Assembly: GCF_009720675.1 (NCBI RefSeq)
Contig: NZ_WNJO01000004.1
Span: forward strand, 124,001-188,000
From: Secundilactobacillus folii
GTDB taxonomy: Bacteria; Bacillota; Bacilli; Lactobacillales; Lactobacillaceae
Direction of reading: 5' to 3'
Length of the DNA stretch: 64,000 nt
Shown: positions 40,884-49,873 of the stretch, one piece after another
Layout: each line of letters starts with the position of its first letter
Numbering within the stretch: the stretch's first letter is position 1
Made by a program: the position numbers and the translations under genes
The notes under the pieces: generated by a model
Told to the model about the DNA's origin: nothing
The model's database searches: none
Seen by the model: the letters and a program-made list of their open reading frames with translations, nothing else

Positions 40884-41380
40884 CCTGATTCCCCCAGTAT
40901 TATTCAGCTTTTAACGTCATCAGTGTCTGGACGATTCTATAGCCCGTGATATTAGTCGGGTCCTTTCAGCTTAACTGTTGAGTTTGTAAATTTCTTAATT
41001 TCCTATGTATAACGATGTGATAAGGGTAGTTGGAGGCTACTTACGACTTTCCAATTGTAGTGATAATGAGCCTTATATTCTGCAACGATTGGGCTTTATA
41101 GCCAAAGTTTTCCAAGATTATATTTTAATATTTAACATTTTTGTTGATGATAACTTAAGATCTTAAAGTTATACAACTACAAAAACGATCCAAGAGCTTT
41201 TCACCAGCTCAGCTTTGAGAATTTCCACTGGCAGCCAAGCTAGCTGCCAGCGCCTAGTCATAATATAAATAGTAACGTAAGAGATTCAATCATTATCCAT
41301 TTCATATCAGTTATATCCGATAACCTTATTATAAGCTATTAATGAGAAATGAGCGGATTTTTTTATTTTGTCATAATGAA
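40884..41380. other. gene-free region with a strong hairpin
   Basis: About 500 AT-rich bases without a credible ORF. An 8-bp hairpin CTGGCAGC / GCTGCCAG lies at 41228-41250 without a T-run, so it is not an obvious terminator. Nothing else is clear. Confidence 0.5.
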
Positions 41381-41434
41381 GACAAAGCATGCGCGATCTT
41401 CCACCGGTTCGGTAGAGGATCGCGCATGTCTTTT
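41381..41434. terminator. terminator of the gtrA-gtrB unit
   Basis: 11-bp stem CATGCGCGATC / GATCGCGCATG (41388-41398, 41418-41428) with an inner ACCG/CGGT stem; T-rich on both sides. Confidence 0.8.
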
Positions 41435-41456
41435 AGCTAATATTCATTTGTTAATA

Positions 41457-41867
41457 CTACTGATGGACTCTGAAAATAAACCATTTGGAGAAGAAGTAGT
41501 TTAAAATCACGACGATCACATTATCAATAATTTTGACCAAAAGTGGGTTTCCTGATAACAGAGTGATACCGACGTACATGATCAGCAAGTCGATTGCCAG
41601 TGAAGCGAGTCTGAAAGCAAAAAACGAAAATGTTTCTCTCAGAATGGTACCAAGTTTTAATGATTTCGAATTAAAAACCCAAAGTTTATTGGTGATAAAA
41701 GCAAACAGTACCGACAGAAACCAGGCAATCACATTTGCAATTTGATAGTTCATTTTCGGTTGCAACAGTGCGAAGACAACGATGTTGATCAACGTTGTTA
41801 ACCCGCCAAAAAAGAGGTAACTGATGACCGATTGGTACTGTTTAAATAATTTCCAGATGGTGTTCAT
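41457..41867 (-). CDS. GtrA family membrane protein
   Basis: 136 residues, four hydrophobic helices, with SYLFFGGLTTLINIVVF and FLSVLFAFITNKLWVF typical of the GtrA family. Members are thought to flip or assist undecaprenyl-phosphate-linked sugars across the membrane for glycosylation of teichoic acids or other envelope polymers. Starts 15 bases after the glycosyltransferase gene with AAGGAA upstream, so the two are one operon. The third, polymer-specific transferase often paired with them is not in the window. Confidence 0.9.
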   Translation of the reverse strand: MNTIWKLFKQYQSVISYLFFGGLTTLINIVVFALLQPKMNYQIANVIAWFLSVLFAFITNKLWVFNSKSLKLGTILRETFSFFAFRLASLAIDLLIMYVGITLLSGNPLLVKIIDNVIVVILNYFFSKWFIFRVHQ

Positions 41868-41882
41868 ATTGAATTCCTTAAT

Positions 41883-42824
41883 TTACTTTTTTTCTTTGAC
41901 AATGTATTTTGGTCGGTGCTTAGATTCCAGATAAATTTTGCCGATATATTCGCCAAGAATACCTAAACTGAACAGTTGAATGCCACCGAGCAGCAAAATA
42001 ATTGAAACAATGGAAGGCCAGCCTGCAACTGGATCGCCCACCGCTAAGGCTCGGACGAAAACAAAAATGAAGCCCAGAGCAGCGAGAATACAGGAGATAC
42101 CGCCGATCCAAGTGGCAATTCGAAGTGGGACATCAGAAAAGTCAACGATCCCGTCAATCGCGTAATTGATCAGTTGCATCATTGACCAATGAGAAGTGCC
42201 GGCTGCCCGTGGCTGACTTTCATAGGTTAAATAAGTAGTCTTATAACCGACCCACGCAAAGATTCCCTTTGAAAAACGGTTATATTCAGGAAGTGAAGTG
42301 ACCGTATCAACCATTTCACGAGTCATTAGACGATAGTCACGAGCATTTGGCTCGATGCGAACTTCTGAAATTGCATCGATTACACCATAAAAGCGACTGG
42401 ATAGGAAGGCCCTAATGCGACCTTGACCACGGCGTTCCTTTTGAATTGTGCCGACACAGTCGTAGCCTTCGTTTTCAATTAAATTAATCATTTTTGGCAG
42501 TAATTCAGGCGGATCTTGAAGGTCAACGTCCATAACGGCAACTAGGTCTCCAGTCGACGCATCCAGCCCACAGGCCAGCGCGGATTCCTTTCCAAAATTC
42601 CTTGAAAATGACAGGTAATGAACTGTTGCTGGATGTGCCTGCTGCAATTCTTTTAGAATTGGCAACGTTTTATCGCTGGAGCCGTCGTTTACGAAAAGGT
42701 ACTCAGGCTGGTAGCGTTCAGTGTCCTTATTGATACTCTCGAACACTTTAGCTACTGCATCGTAAAAAATATTGATTGATTGTTCCTCATTATAACAAGG
42801 CACAATCAGACTGATGGTACGCAT
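41883..42824 (-). CDS. GtrB/CsbB-type bactoprenol glycosyltransferase
   Basis: About 313 residues. GT2 domain at 1-225 with IVPCYNEEQSI, DDGSSDKT-like NDGSSDKTL, MDVDLQDPPELL (DxD region) and RDYRLMTREMVD; two C-terminal membrane helices (about 230-300) as in polyisoprenyl-phosphate glycosyltransferases. Makes undecaprenyl-phosphate-sugar at the inner face of the membrane. ATG 42824 has GGAAGG 9 bases upstream; a longer in-frame start at 42860 would add 12 basic residues. In an operon with gtrA, divergent from the epimerase gene. Confidence 0.9.
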   Translation of the reverse strand: MRTISLIVPCYNEEQSINIFYDAVAKVFESINKDTERYQPEYLFVNDGSSDKTLPILKELQQAHPATVHYLSFSRNFGKESALACGLDASTGDLVAVMDVDLQDPPELLPKMINLIENEGYDCVGTIQKERRGQGRIRAFLSSRFYGVIDAISEVRIEPNARDYRLMTREMVDTVTSLPEYNRFSKGIFAWVGYKTTYLTYESQPRAAGTSHWSMMQLINYAIDGIVDFSDVPLRIATWIGGISCILAALGFIFVFVRALAVGDPVAGWPSIVSIILLLGGIQLFSLGILGEYIGKIYLESKHRPKYIVKEKK

Positions 42825-42995
42825 ATTATCCAACCTTCCCTTCTTAGGCCTACGTACCATTCTAAAGCAACAATAGCTGATAGCAAAGTAAAATTTAGTT
42901 AATTTTTGTTGAAGATATCAGCTAGCAAAATGAAATTTAAGAAATGTTTCAAGATTGTAAAATCGTTCATAAATGTATCTCAAAAACACTTGTTC

Positions 42996-43004
42996 TGTTA
43001 CAAT
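42996..43004 (+). promoter_or_regulatory. extended -10 of the epimerase gene
   Basis: TGT-TACAAT about 50 bases before the ATG; the -35 is poor. Confidence 0.4.
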
Positions 43005-43055
43005 AATAAAGTTGAATCAATTAGTAGGAAATTTTAAAATTAGGGAGCATTGCGG

Positions 43056-44177
43056 ATGACTAATCCAATCAGAGTAATGACAGTCTTTGGAACCCGCCCA
43101 GAGGCCATTAAGATGGCACCAATTGTGCTGAGAATGCAGCGGGATCAGAAACATTTCACACCGATTACGACAGTCACTGCTCAGCATCGAGAAATGCTGG
43201 ATCAAGTGTTAGAAATTTTTAAAATTAAACCGGATTATGATCTAAATATTATGAAACCTAATCAGACTCTGGCTGAAATCACTAGCCGAGTCTTGATGCA
43301 CCTTGACGGTGTGATGGAAGCGGCTAAACCGGATATTGTTTTGGTTCATGGTGATACGACAACCACGTTTGCAGCTAGTGTCAGTGCTTTTTACCACCAG
43401 ATTCCACTGGGGCACGTTGAAGCAGGGCTACGGACCTGGGATAAGTATTCACCGTACCCAGAGGAGATGAACCGGCAGCTCACTGACATCTTAACCGACT
43501 TCTACTTTGCACCTACTCAGTTGAGCCGTCAGAATTTACTGAAACAAAATCATCCTGATCGGCAAATCTTCGTTACCGGCAATACGGCGATTGATGCACT
43601 GCAGCAAACGGTTGACGAAAACTATCACCATGCGGTGTTAGACAAAATCAATAAGGATCATCGAATTATTTTGCTGACCATGCACCGGCGTGAAAATCAG
43701 GGTGAACCGATGCGTCGGGTTTTCAAAGCTATTCGGCAGGTTGTGGCGAACCATGACGATGTTGAACTGGTCTATCCAGTACACCTAAGTCCAGCTGTTC
43801 AAAAGGTTGCAAAGGCCGAACTAGGTGGGGTTGACCGCATCCATTTGATTGAGCCACTAGACGTGGTCGACTTCCACAATTTGGCCGCGCGGAGCTATTT
43901 GATCATGACGGATTCTGGTGGTGTTCAAGAAGAGGCGCCTTCGCTAGGAAAGCCGGTCTTGGTTCTTCGCGATGAAACCGAACGACCAGAAGGGGTTGCG
44001 GCAGGTACTTTAAAGTTAGTGGGCACGGATCCTAAAGTGGTCACTGAGGCAATGGAAAAGTTACTGACAGACGCAGATGCGTATCGTCAAATGGCAACGG
44101 CTCAAAATCCGTATGGTGATGGTCATGCATCGGAAAGAATCTTAAAGGCAATTCAAGATCATCAACAGCAACTGTGA
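43056..44177 (+). CDS. wecB: UDP-N-acetylglucosamine 2-epimerase (non-hydrolysing)
   Basis: Interconverts UDP-GlcNAc and UDP-ManNAc, the latter used in the teichoic acid linkage unit (MnaA role). 373 residues. GTRPEAIKMAPI at the N-terminus, VHGDTTTTFAAS, HVEAGLRTWDKYSPYPEEMNR given in part (EAGLRT, PEEMNR), MHRREN and TDSGGVQEEAPSLGKP are all diagnostic. ATG 43056 with AGGGAG 8 bases upstream. Followed after 9 bases by the YihY-type gene. Confidence 0.95.
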   Translation: MTNPIRVMTVFGTRPEAIKMAPIVLRMQRDQKHFTPITTVTAQHREMLDQVLEIFKIKPDYDLNIMKPNQTLAEITSRVLMHLDGVMEAAKPDIVLVHGDTTTTFAASVSAFYHQIPLGHVEAGLRTWDKYSPYPEEMNRQLTDILTDFYFAPTQLSRQNLLKQNHPDRQIFVTGNTAIDALQQTVDENYHHAVLDKINKDHRIILLTMHRRENQGEPMRRVFKAIRQVVANHDDVELVYPVHLSPAVQKVAKAELGGVDRIHLIEPLDVVDFHNLAARSYLIMTDSGGVQEEAPSLGKPVLVLRDETERPEGVAAGTLKLVGTDPKVVTEAMEKLLTDADAYRQMATAQNPYGDGHASERILKAIQDHQQQL

Positions 44178-44186
44178 GGTTAAGAT

Positions 44187-45128
44187 ATGGAAACGGGAAT
44201 GAAAGGCTTTTTAAAACAGCTTTGGCAAAGATACTTGAACGCAAATATTACGGATTCAGCAGCCGTCCTGAGCTACTATATGTTACTGGCCATTTTCCCA
44301 ATTCTCTTGATAGCTGGTAACTTGATTGCCTTCTTACATTTCAATACGAACCGTGTTTTAAGCTACATTGAGCCAATGTTACCTGATGCGGTCTTTCAAA
44401 CGCTGTCACCAGTGATCCGTTCTTTTTTAGAACAGGGAAGTACGGGGACACTGTCGTTAGGTATTTTGGTGACGATTTGGTCTGCTGGGCGTGCGGTGGC
44501 TGCTTTTCAGCGGAGCATTAATCAAGCTTACGGGATTAAAAGGCCGAACGCCATTTTTAGCCGGTTCTTTTCGTTTTTGTTCATTTTAGTCATCATTATC
44601 GCGATTGTGGTGATTGGATTGCTGTTTAGTTTAAGTGAATGGCTAGGTAGTATTCTAAAATCTTGGCTCCATATTTCCAATTCATTTACTAATTTTATTG
44701 GCAGTATTCGCTGGCCAGTCTCGTTTGTCGGCATTTTCTTCTTAAGTGCGTTACTGTACGCCGTAGTGCCTTCAGCAAAGGTAAAGATTCGCTACATCTG
44801 GGTCGGCGCCTTCGTGACTACCACCGGCTGGTTACTGTTAGCGCAGGCTTTCTCAGCTTACATTCGGTACTTTGCCCATAATATTACGGGTTATAAAACC
44901 ATTGGAACCTTCATTGTTTTATTGATTTGGATGAACATTTCAGGCATGATTTTGCTGTTTGGTGGTGTAATCAATGCTTCCCTGCAGGAGTGGCGCCAAG
45001 GCGAGATCGAGCAAAGTGATATGATGCAAAATTTTGTGGATCAGGCTCGCAATAATCGTCATTGGCAGAAACGAAAAAGATCCACTTCTCATCGTAAGAG
45101 AAGGGGATCTTCACGTAAAAAAACGTAA
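44187..45128 (+). CDS. YihY/BrkB family membrane protein
   Basis: 313 residues, six hydrophobic helices between 25 and 270, with SAAVLSYYMLLAIFPIL, WSAGRAVAAFQRSINQAYG and YKTIGTFIVLLIWMNISG of the YihY family (once misnamed ribonuclease BN). Function unknown; envelope transport is suggested. The C-terminal 20 residues are extremely basic (KRKRSTSHRKRRGSSRKKT). The DNA coding this tail forms the terminator of the convergent flavodoxin gene. The ribosome site GAGG overlaps the epimerase stop. Confidence 0.9.
   Translation: METGMKGFLKQLWQRYLNANITDSAAVLSYYMLLAIFPILLIAGNLIAFLHFNTNRVLSYIEPMLPDAVFQTLSPVIRSFLEQGSTGTLSLGILVTIWSAGRAVAAFQRSINQAYGIKRPNAIFSRFFSFLFILVIIIAIVVIGLLFSLSEWLGSILKSWLHISNSFTNFIGSIRWPVSFVGIFFLSALLYAVVPSAKVKIRYIWVGAFVTTTGWLLLAQAFSAYIRYFAHNITGYKTIGTFIVLLIWMNISGMILLFGGVINASLQEWRQGEIEQSDMMQNFVDQARNNRHWQKRKRSTSHRKRRGSSRKKT
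45073..45111 (-). terminator. flavodoxin terminator inside the yihY-type coding end
   Basis: Stem AGATCC-A-CTTCTC / GAGAAG-G-GGATCT (45078-45090, 45098-45110), 7-base loop. On the minus strand it is followed by TTTTT from 45078 leftward. Confidence 0.75.
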
Positions 45129-45575
45129 CTATTTAGCTTGGTCAACTAGCTTTTTAGCAAATGCATCAAGGGTTTTGATGTCGTCATCTTCGGGCTCCAA
45201 GTTGATTTTGACATCATCAGCACCCTGGGTGGCACCAGCATCCCGTAAGGCCTTGCTAAAGGCATCCACTGCCACGCAGTAGTCATCTTCATAGAAGACA
45301 TCACCAGAGCCAGCCACACCATAAATTTTACCGCTCAGGTCTAAGTCTTGAAGGTCATCGTAAAAGTCCATGCCCTCTTCAGGTAGCTCGCCTTCGTCGT
45401 ACGTGTATGGACAAACCACGCAGATATCGACGTTTTCAAACGAGTCAGCATCGGTTTGTGAAATTTCTGACTCGGTGACGTCGACGCCCAATTTCTGAAA
45501 TTGTTCAGTGATAATATCAGCAATATCTTCATTATTGCCAGTGATGGTTGCAAACACAACGTGTGCAGTTGCCAT
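45129..45575 (-). CDS. flavodoxin
   Basis: 148-residue FMN-binding electron carrier. The phosphate loop reads ATITGNNEDIA; later loops are CPYTYDEGELPEEG and GSGDVFYEDDYCVAVD. Very acidic, as usual. AGGGGCGAC lies before ATG 45575. It ends one base after the convergent YihY gene's stop, with no spacer between them. The electron partner is unknown; flavodoxins in lactobacilli serve NrdI-like or isoprenoid and anaerobic reactions. Confidence 0.93.
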   Translation of the reverse strand: MATAHVVFATITGNNEDIADIITEQFQKLGVDVTESEISQTDADSFENVDICVVCPYTYDEGELPEEGMDFYDDLQDLDLSGKIYGVAGSGDVFYEDDYCVAVDAFSKALRDAGATQGADDVKINLEPEDDDIKTLDAFAKKLVDQAK

Positions 45576-45649
45576 TAAAAGTCGCCCCTATTCTTTATAC
45601 GTTAAACTACGTTTAGTATATCAAACAACCGAGGGAGTGTGAAATAATC

Positions 45650-46477
45650 TTGACAGCAGATTCCAAAGCTAAAATGCAGATTACTAAAATTGAGGCGCAA
45701 AAGCGAGCTGGTCGCTACAACGTTTACGTTGACGGACAATATGCATTTCCAGTTAGTGAAGATGTCATGATCCGCTATCGGTTACTGAAGGGGACTGAAC
45801 TGACCCCAGAGATGATTGACGAGCTAAAATCAGCAGATAGTCAGTCGAAAGCATTCGAGCTGGCGTTAAATTATTTATCCTATCAACAACGAACGGAAAA
45901 AGAAATCAGTGATTATCTCATTAAAAAAGAGATTCCGGTCGAAACGTTAGCGCCGGTCATGGCTCGGTTGATCGATGAGAATTTGATTGATGATGAACGT
46001 TTTGCCCATAGTTATGTTCGTACCATGAAACGGACCAGTGACAAGGGACCCAGTGTGATCAAGCGGCAGTTGAAACAAAAAGCGGTCGCTGAGGATTTGA
46101 TAGAAGATGCTTTAGCAACCGACTATCCGTCAGCTGACCAATTAGAAAGGCTGGCCGAATTGATTCCAAAACTTAAACGTCATTATCAGCGCAAAACGCC
46201 GAAAATTCAACGCCAAAAAGTTCTGCAACGCTTGGTTGAAAAGGGCTTCTCGTTCGATTTAGTTAGCCAGGCACTTTCAGAAGTTTCTTTTGAAATGGAT
46301 GCTGACACGCAAGCAGATTTGCTGTCGGTGCAGGCGGAAAAGTTGTGGCATAGGTATCGCAATCAGCCAGCTCGGACACGGCAGTTAAAAGTTCGCCAAG
46401 GGCTCTATCGTAAGGGCTTTGATGGTGACGCAATTACTCGGTGGGTAGACCACAAGGAAGCGGAAGCCGAACGTTAG
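45650..46477 (+). CDS. recX: regulatory protein RecX
   Basis: Modulates RecA filaments. 275 residues, the long form seen in Lactobacillales. Features: N-terminal ITKIEAQKRAGRYNVYVDG, then the repeated RecX three-helix units: ALNYLSYQQRTEKEISDYL, LIDDERFAHSYV, KGPSVIKRQLKQKAV, and a third repeat near 195-260. TTG start with GAGGGAG 12 bases upstream, slightly long. Divergent from flavodoxin across a 74-base gap that holds an imperfect GTTTA-based palindrome. Confidence 0.93.
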   Translation: MTADSKAKMQITKIEAQKRAGRYNVYVDGQYAFPVSEDVMIRYRLLKGTELTPEMIDELKSADSQSKAFELALNYLSYQQRTEKEISDYLIKKEIPVETLAPVMARLIDENLIDDERFAHSYVRTMKRTSDKGPSVIKRQLKQKAVAEDLIEDALATDYPSADQLERLAELIPKLKRHYQRKTPKIQRQKVLQRLVEKGFSFDLVSQALSEVSFEMDADTQADLLSVQAEKLWHRYRNQPARTRQLKVRQGLYRKGFDGDAITRWVDHKEAEAER

Positions 46478-46531
46478 TAGTGCTGCCATATTTTAACCTC
46501 TTTACTTGATTTCATCCATTTATCGGCTCAG

Positions 46532-46560
46532 TTGTTTTAACAAAGTTGGTTTGTTATAAT
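46532..46560 (+). promoter_or_regulatory. ntdP promoter and hairpin leader
   Basis: TTGTTT (46532-46537), 17 bases, TGT-TATAAT (-10 at 46555-46560). Downstream, ACCC (46584-46587) can pair with GGGT (46604-46607), covering part of the AGGG ribosome site. Confidence 0.65.
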
Positions 46561-46612
46561 GTAAAGCGAATTTAATTAATCATACCCGATACTTTGGAAA
46601 GTAGGGTTTAAT

Positions 46613-47161
46613 ATGGCGCGCGAAGCTAGAGGACCTAAGGAAGGCGACTTCATTACGATCAAAAGCTATAAGCACGACGGAAGTTTGCATCGAACTTGGC
46701 GCGATACAATGGTACTCAAAACAAGCGAAAATGCCTTAATTGGCTGCAATGACCACACCTTAGTCATTGAAGACGATGGCCGGCGATGGGTTACTCGTGA
46801 ACCAGCAATTGTTTATTTTCATAAACACTATTGGTTTAATGTAGTCGCAATGATCAGGGATAATGGGGTGTCTTATTATTGTAACTTAGCCTCCCCATAT
46901 GTCTTAGACAAAGAAGCATTAAAGTATATTGATTATGATTTAGACGTTAAGGTGTTTCCTGACGGTGAAAAACGATTGCTCGACGTTGATGAGTATGAGG
47001 TGTTTAGCCGTCGTTGGCAGTATCCGCCTGAAATCGACAAAATTTTGAAGGCCAATGTGTTGATCCTTGTTGATTGGATCAATAATCGCAAGGGGCCTTT
47101 CTCAAAAGAGTACGTTGATCTATGGTATTCACGCTATCTCGAGCTTTCCCGCCGTAAGTAA
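46613..47161 (+). CDS. ntdP: nucleoside tri/diphosphate phosphatase (DUF402, UPF0374)
   Basis: 182 residues. Nearly the whole protein follows the UPF0374 pattern: [83 protein letters not shown] (in parts). Family members hydrolyse NTPs and NDPs using acidic residues of the DxDxxV region. ATG 46613 follows AGGG at 6 bases. Single gene followed by a strong terminator. Confidence 0.93.
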   Translation: MAREARGPKEGDFITIKSYKHDGSLHRTWRDTMVLKTSENALIGCNDHTLVIEDDGRRWVTREPAIVYFHKHYWFNVVAMIRDNGVSYYCNLASPYVLDKEALKYIDYDLDVKVFPDGEKRLLDVDEYEVFSRRWQYPPEIDKILKANVLILVDWINNRKGPFSKEYVDLWYSRYLELSRRK

Positions 47162-47178
47162 TGGGTTGCTTTAGAATG

Positions 47179-47216
47179 AAAGCGAGGTTAGCTAAAAGAG
47201 CTGACCCCGCTTTTTG
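47179..47216 (+). terminator. terminator of ntdP
   Basis: AGCGAGGTTAGCT / AGCTGACCCCGCT (47181-47193, 47199-47211) with one bulge mismatch, then TTTTT. Confidence 0.85.
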
Positions 47217-47263
47217 TGTGTGATAAGATGAGAGCAATTAGTTCATTGAAAGAGGGTGCGGCA

Positions 47264-48415
47264 ATGTTCAATCAATTAAAGCAATCCAAGTTGCTGTTTT
47301 GGTCTTTTGAAATTTTGATCGTCACAACCATTATTTGGGTGTGCAGTAAGCTTAACTTTGTCTTTACGCCCATTGAGACCTTCTTTCGGACTATTTTTAT
47401 GCCAATTTTGCTGGCAGGGGTTTTATTTTACATGTTGAATCCGATCGTCAAACTGCTGCAGCGGGTTAAGATTGGGCGCTTTAAGCTGGGTCGAACCTGG
47501 GCAGTCGCAATCGTTTTTCTAGTGTTGTTGGGCTTGCTTGCCAGCGGTATATTCTGGCTAGTACCGCGGCTGATCCAACAAGTTGCCAACTTAGTCAACA
47601 ATGTGCCAAACATTGTTAAATTGATTCAAAATGGTCTTAACGGGATGAACCAACATCTTAACCGCTATCAATGGTTGCAAAACGTTGATTTTGAATCCTA
47701 TGCTAAGCAGCTTGAAAAGGGCCTTTCTCAGTATGCTCGAAGCTTTATGACTGGGTTAACAACTAGTGTGGGCACCGTGATTGGGATGGCAACTAGCGTG
47801 ACTGTCGTTGCCATTACAGTTCCGGTGATGCTCTTTTATATGTTAAAAGACGGCGAAAAATTGGTGCCAGCATTGCGACGGATGTTGCCAGCTAAACATG
47901 CTGACCAGACGATGGACTTGCTGGCAAAAATGAGTCAGACACTTTCCCACTACATTGGCGGTCAAATGATCGAGATTTTGTTTGTCATGACCTTTACCTC
48001 CATTGGTTTTACGTTGATTGGGCAAAAATACAGTTTGTTGCTGGGTATCTTTGCCGGCATGTGCAATATCATTCCGTATGTTGGCCCGTACATTGGCGTT
48101 TTGCCAGCCGTGATCGTGGCACTTGGTTCGGGATTGGTACAGGTCATTACAGTGCTGATCGTGACGGTGATCGTTCAGCAGGTCGATGGTAACTTTGTGT
48201 ATCCTAACGTGATTGGGCGGACGTTAAAAATCCATCCGTTGACGATTATTGTTATCTTACTTGTGGCGGGGAACCTTGCTGGTTTAATGGGCATGATCTT
48301 GGGGGTTCCACTGTATGCAGTGGTCAAGGTGATCGTTGAGTACATTTACCATATCTGGTTGATTCAAAGTGAACAGAAAACTGAGACGGGACCTCGACCG
48401 CCATCGCAGACCTAA
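47264..48415 (+). CDS. AI-2E family transporter
   Basis: 383-residue membrane protein with about eight helices: an N-terminal pair, a long soluble stretch (about 95-150), then the conserved cluster VVAITVPVMLFYMLKDGEKL, IGGQMIEILFVMTFTSIGF and PYIGVLPAVIVALGSGLVQV (each given in part of the family pattern). The family name comes from E. coli TqsA; most members transport unknown small molecules or ions, so quorum-signal export should not be assumed. ATG 47264 with AGAGGG 7 bases upstream; an earlier in-frame start lies at the promoter. Confidence 0.88.
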   Translation: MFNQLKQSKLLFWSFEILIVTTIIWVCSKLNFVFTPIETFFRTIFMPILLAGVLFYMLNPIVKLLQRVKIGRFKLGRTWAVAIVFLVLLGLLASGIFWLVPRLIQQVANLVNNVPNIVKLIQNGLNGMNQHLNRYQWLQNVDFESYAKQLEKGLSQYARSFMTGLTTSVGTVIGMATSVTVVAITVPVMLFYMLKDGEKLVPALRRMLPAKHADQTMDLLAKMSQTLSHYIGGQMIEILFVMTFTSIGFTLIGQKYSLLLGIFAGMCNIIPYVGPYIGVLPAVIVALGSGLVQVITVLIVTVIVQQVDGNFVYPNVIGRTLKIHPLTIIVILLVAGNLAGLMGMILGVPLYAVVKVIVEYIYHIWLIQSEQKTETGPRPPSQT

Positions 48416-48442
48416 ACGTTTGTTAATTCCAGTGTGATTTGC

Positions 48443-48470
48443 TTGCAGAGCGTTTGGGTTGTGTTAAGAT
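48443..48470 (+). promoter_or_regulatory. tagD promoter
   Basis: TTGCAG (48443-48448), 16 bases, TGT-TAAGAT (-10 at 48465-48470). Confidence 0.5.
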
Positions 48471-48533
48471 TTATGATATTATAGTCGAGTCAGGAAAAAG
48501 CGTGTTAAATTAAAAGGTAAGCAGGAGATTTAT

Positions 48534-48944
48534 ATGAAAAAAGTAATTACGTATGGGACCTTTGATCTACTACATAAGGGTCATGTTAGACTGTTGAAAA
48601 GAGCTCGGGCTTTGGGTGACCATTTGACCGTCTGCCTGTCGTCGGATGAGTTTAACGCCGTGAAGGGCAAAAAAGCTTACACACCATATGAAGATCGTAA
48701 ATATATTTTGGAAGCTATTCGGTACGTTGATGAGGTGATTCCTGAAAGAAACTGGGATCAAAAAATCAAAGATGTTCAGGATAACGATATTGATATTTTT
48801 GTGATGGGTGACGACTGGAAGGGCAAGTTTGACTTTCTGAAAGATTATTGCCAAGTGATCTACCTACCACGGACAGAAGGCATTTCAACCACTAAGATCA
48901 AGGAAGACCTAGGTCTTAAGACCGGGGTTGACTGGAAAAAATAA
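48534..48944 (+). CDS. tagD: glycerol-3-phosphate cytidylyltransferase
   Basis: Makes CDP-glycerol, the activated unit for poly(glycerol phosphate) wall teichoic acid. 136 residues, normal length. Nucleotidyltransferase motifs: YGTFDLLHKGH with HxGH at 14-17 and the C-terminal RTEGISTTKI signature. ATG with CAGGAGA upstream. A terminator separates it from the two following envelope genes, so the supply enzyme and the polymerase may be separately controlled. Confidence 0.96.
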   Translation: MKKVITYGTFDLLHKGHVRLLKRARALGDHLTVCLSSDEFNAVKGKKAYTPYEDRKYILEAIRYVDEVIPERNWDQKIKDVQDNDIDIFVMGDDWKGKFDFLKDYCQVIYLPRTEGISTTKIKEDLGLKTGVDWKK

Positions 48945-48962
48945 TCAGTTGAATGAAACGAT

Positions 48963-48996
48963 AAATATCCCCGGTTGCGACTAGGGATATTTTATT
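48963..48996 (+). terminator. terminator of tagD
   Basis: Stem AAATATCCC / GGGATATTT (48963-48971, 48984-48992) followed by TTATT. Confidence 0.7.
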
Positions 48997-49022
48997 GCAA
49001 TTTAAAGTGAGGTAAATTTCCA

Positions 49023-49859
49023 ATGGAACAGGCAATCTTTTTAGTCACGTCATTAGTTGGCGTGAAGAAGCTAACCTTCAGGCAAAAGCTGACAACACTC
49101 ATGAATGATCAGATTCAAATCACCATTGTTTTGGCCATGATCCAGTTTGATGACTATCAGCGAGCAAGAAGTATCATTCGTTCCCAATTTTACCCGGGCT
49201 GGGTCGATCAGATAAACATTGTGACCCTTGCAAGCTTAATGGCGGATGCGGATGGTGTTGACTTAGCAGACAGCGAGCAGTTTAATACTGATTTTGAATC
49301 CTTACCTTCGCGGCGGTTTGAAGTTGCTTCACCAATTGAAAATGATACGATTCGTTACATCAAAGATGGTGAAATTGTAGCTGAAGTCACTGAAGATCAT
49401 AATCAACAACCCCTGTTGAAGACTCGTTTTGAAGACCACCAGCCGACCCAAGCAGCGGTCTATGAGGCTGGCCGGCAATTTGGCCTTTTATACTTCCAAA
49501 AGGGTGAATTATCGCAGGCACTATTGCTGAATAAGAATAGAAAAATGGCTTTTCGTTTTAATCGGCATGAGCAAACCGTCAATTTTGCGTACACCTTAGG
49601 ACCTGCATCAAAATTACAATTTACGGAGTTAATGCCCGATGAAGATGAGAACCATCACATTGTTTACCAGGCCTCTGAACAACGGCCCTTTTATGAAGTG
49701 GTCGATTACAGTAACTACGATCGTTTTGACAGTATTTACGCGTTCTACGCGCAGTTACTGCAAAACCTCTTTACCCCAGTTGACGGATTATTTATTGACT
49801 TAAATGATAATCCTAAGCTGACGCCATACTTACCTCAACAGCTGATTTTTAATTACTAA
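49023..49859 (+). CDS. unassigned protein, possibly a glycosyltransferase N-domain without catalytic half
   Basis: 278 residues, soluble, acidic; not confidently recognised. The opening (AIFLVTSLVGVKKLTFRQKLTTLM) and the end (DSIYAFYAQLLQNLFTPVDGLFIDLNDNPKLTPYLPQQLIF, cited in part) have the feel of the N-terminal domain of TarM/GtfA-like retaining glycosyltransferases. The C-terminal nucleotide-sugar domain with E-x7-E is missing. It lies between tagD and the TagF-type gene, whose ribosome site overlaps its stop, so it is translationally linked to teichoic acid polymerisation. An accessory role in wall teichoic acid synthesis or decoration is inference. Confidence 0.55.
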   Translation: MEQAIFLVTSLVGVKKLTFRQKLTTLMNDQIQITIVLAMIQFDDYQRARSIIRSQFYPGWVDQINIVTLASLMADADGVDLADSEQFNTDFESLPSRRFEVASPIENDTIRYIKDGEIVAEVTEDHNQQPLLKTRFEDHQPTQAAVYEAGRQFGLLYFQKGELSQALLLNKNRKMAFRFNRHEQTVNFAYTLGPASKLQFTELMPDEDENHHIVYQASEQRPFYEVVDYSNYDRFDSIYAFYAQLLQNLFTPVDGLFIDLNDNPKLTPYLPQQLIFNY

Positions 49860-49873
49860 GGAGAGTCGTTCTC

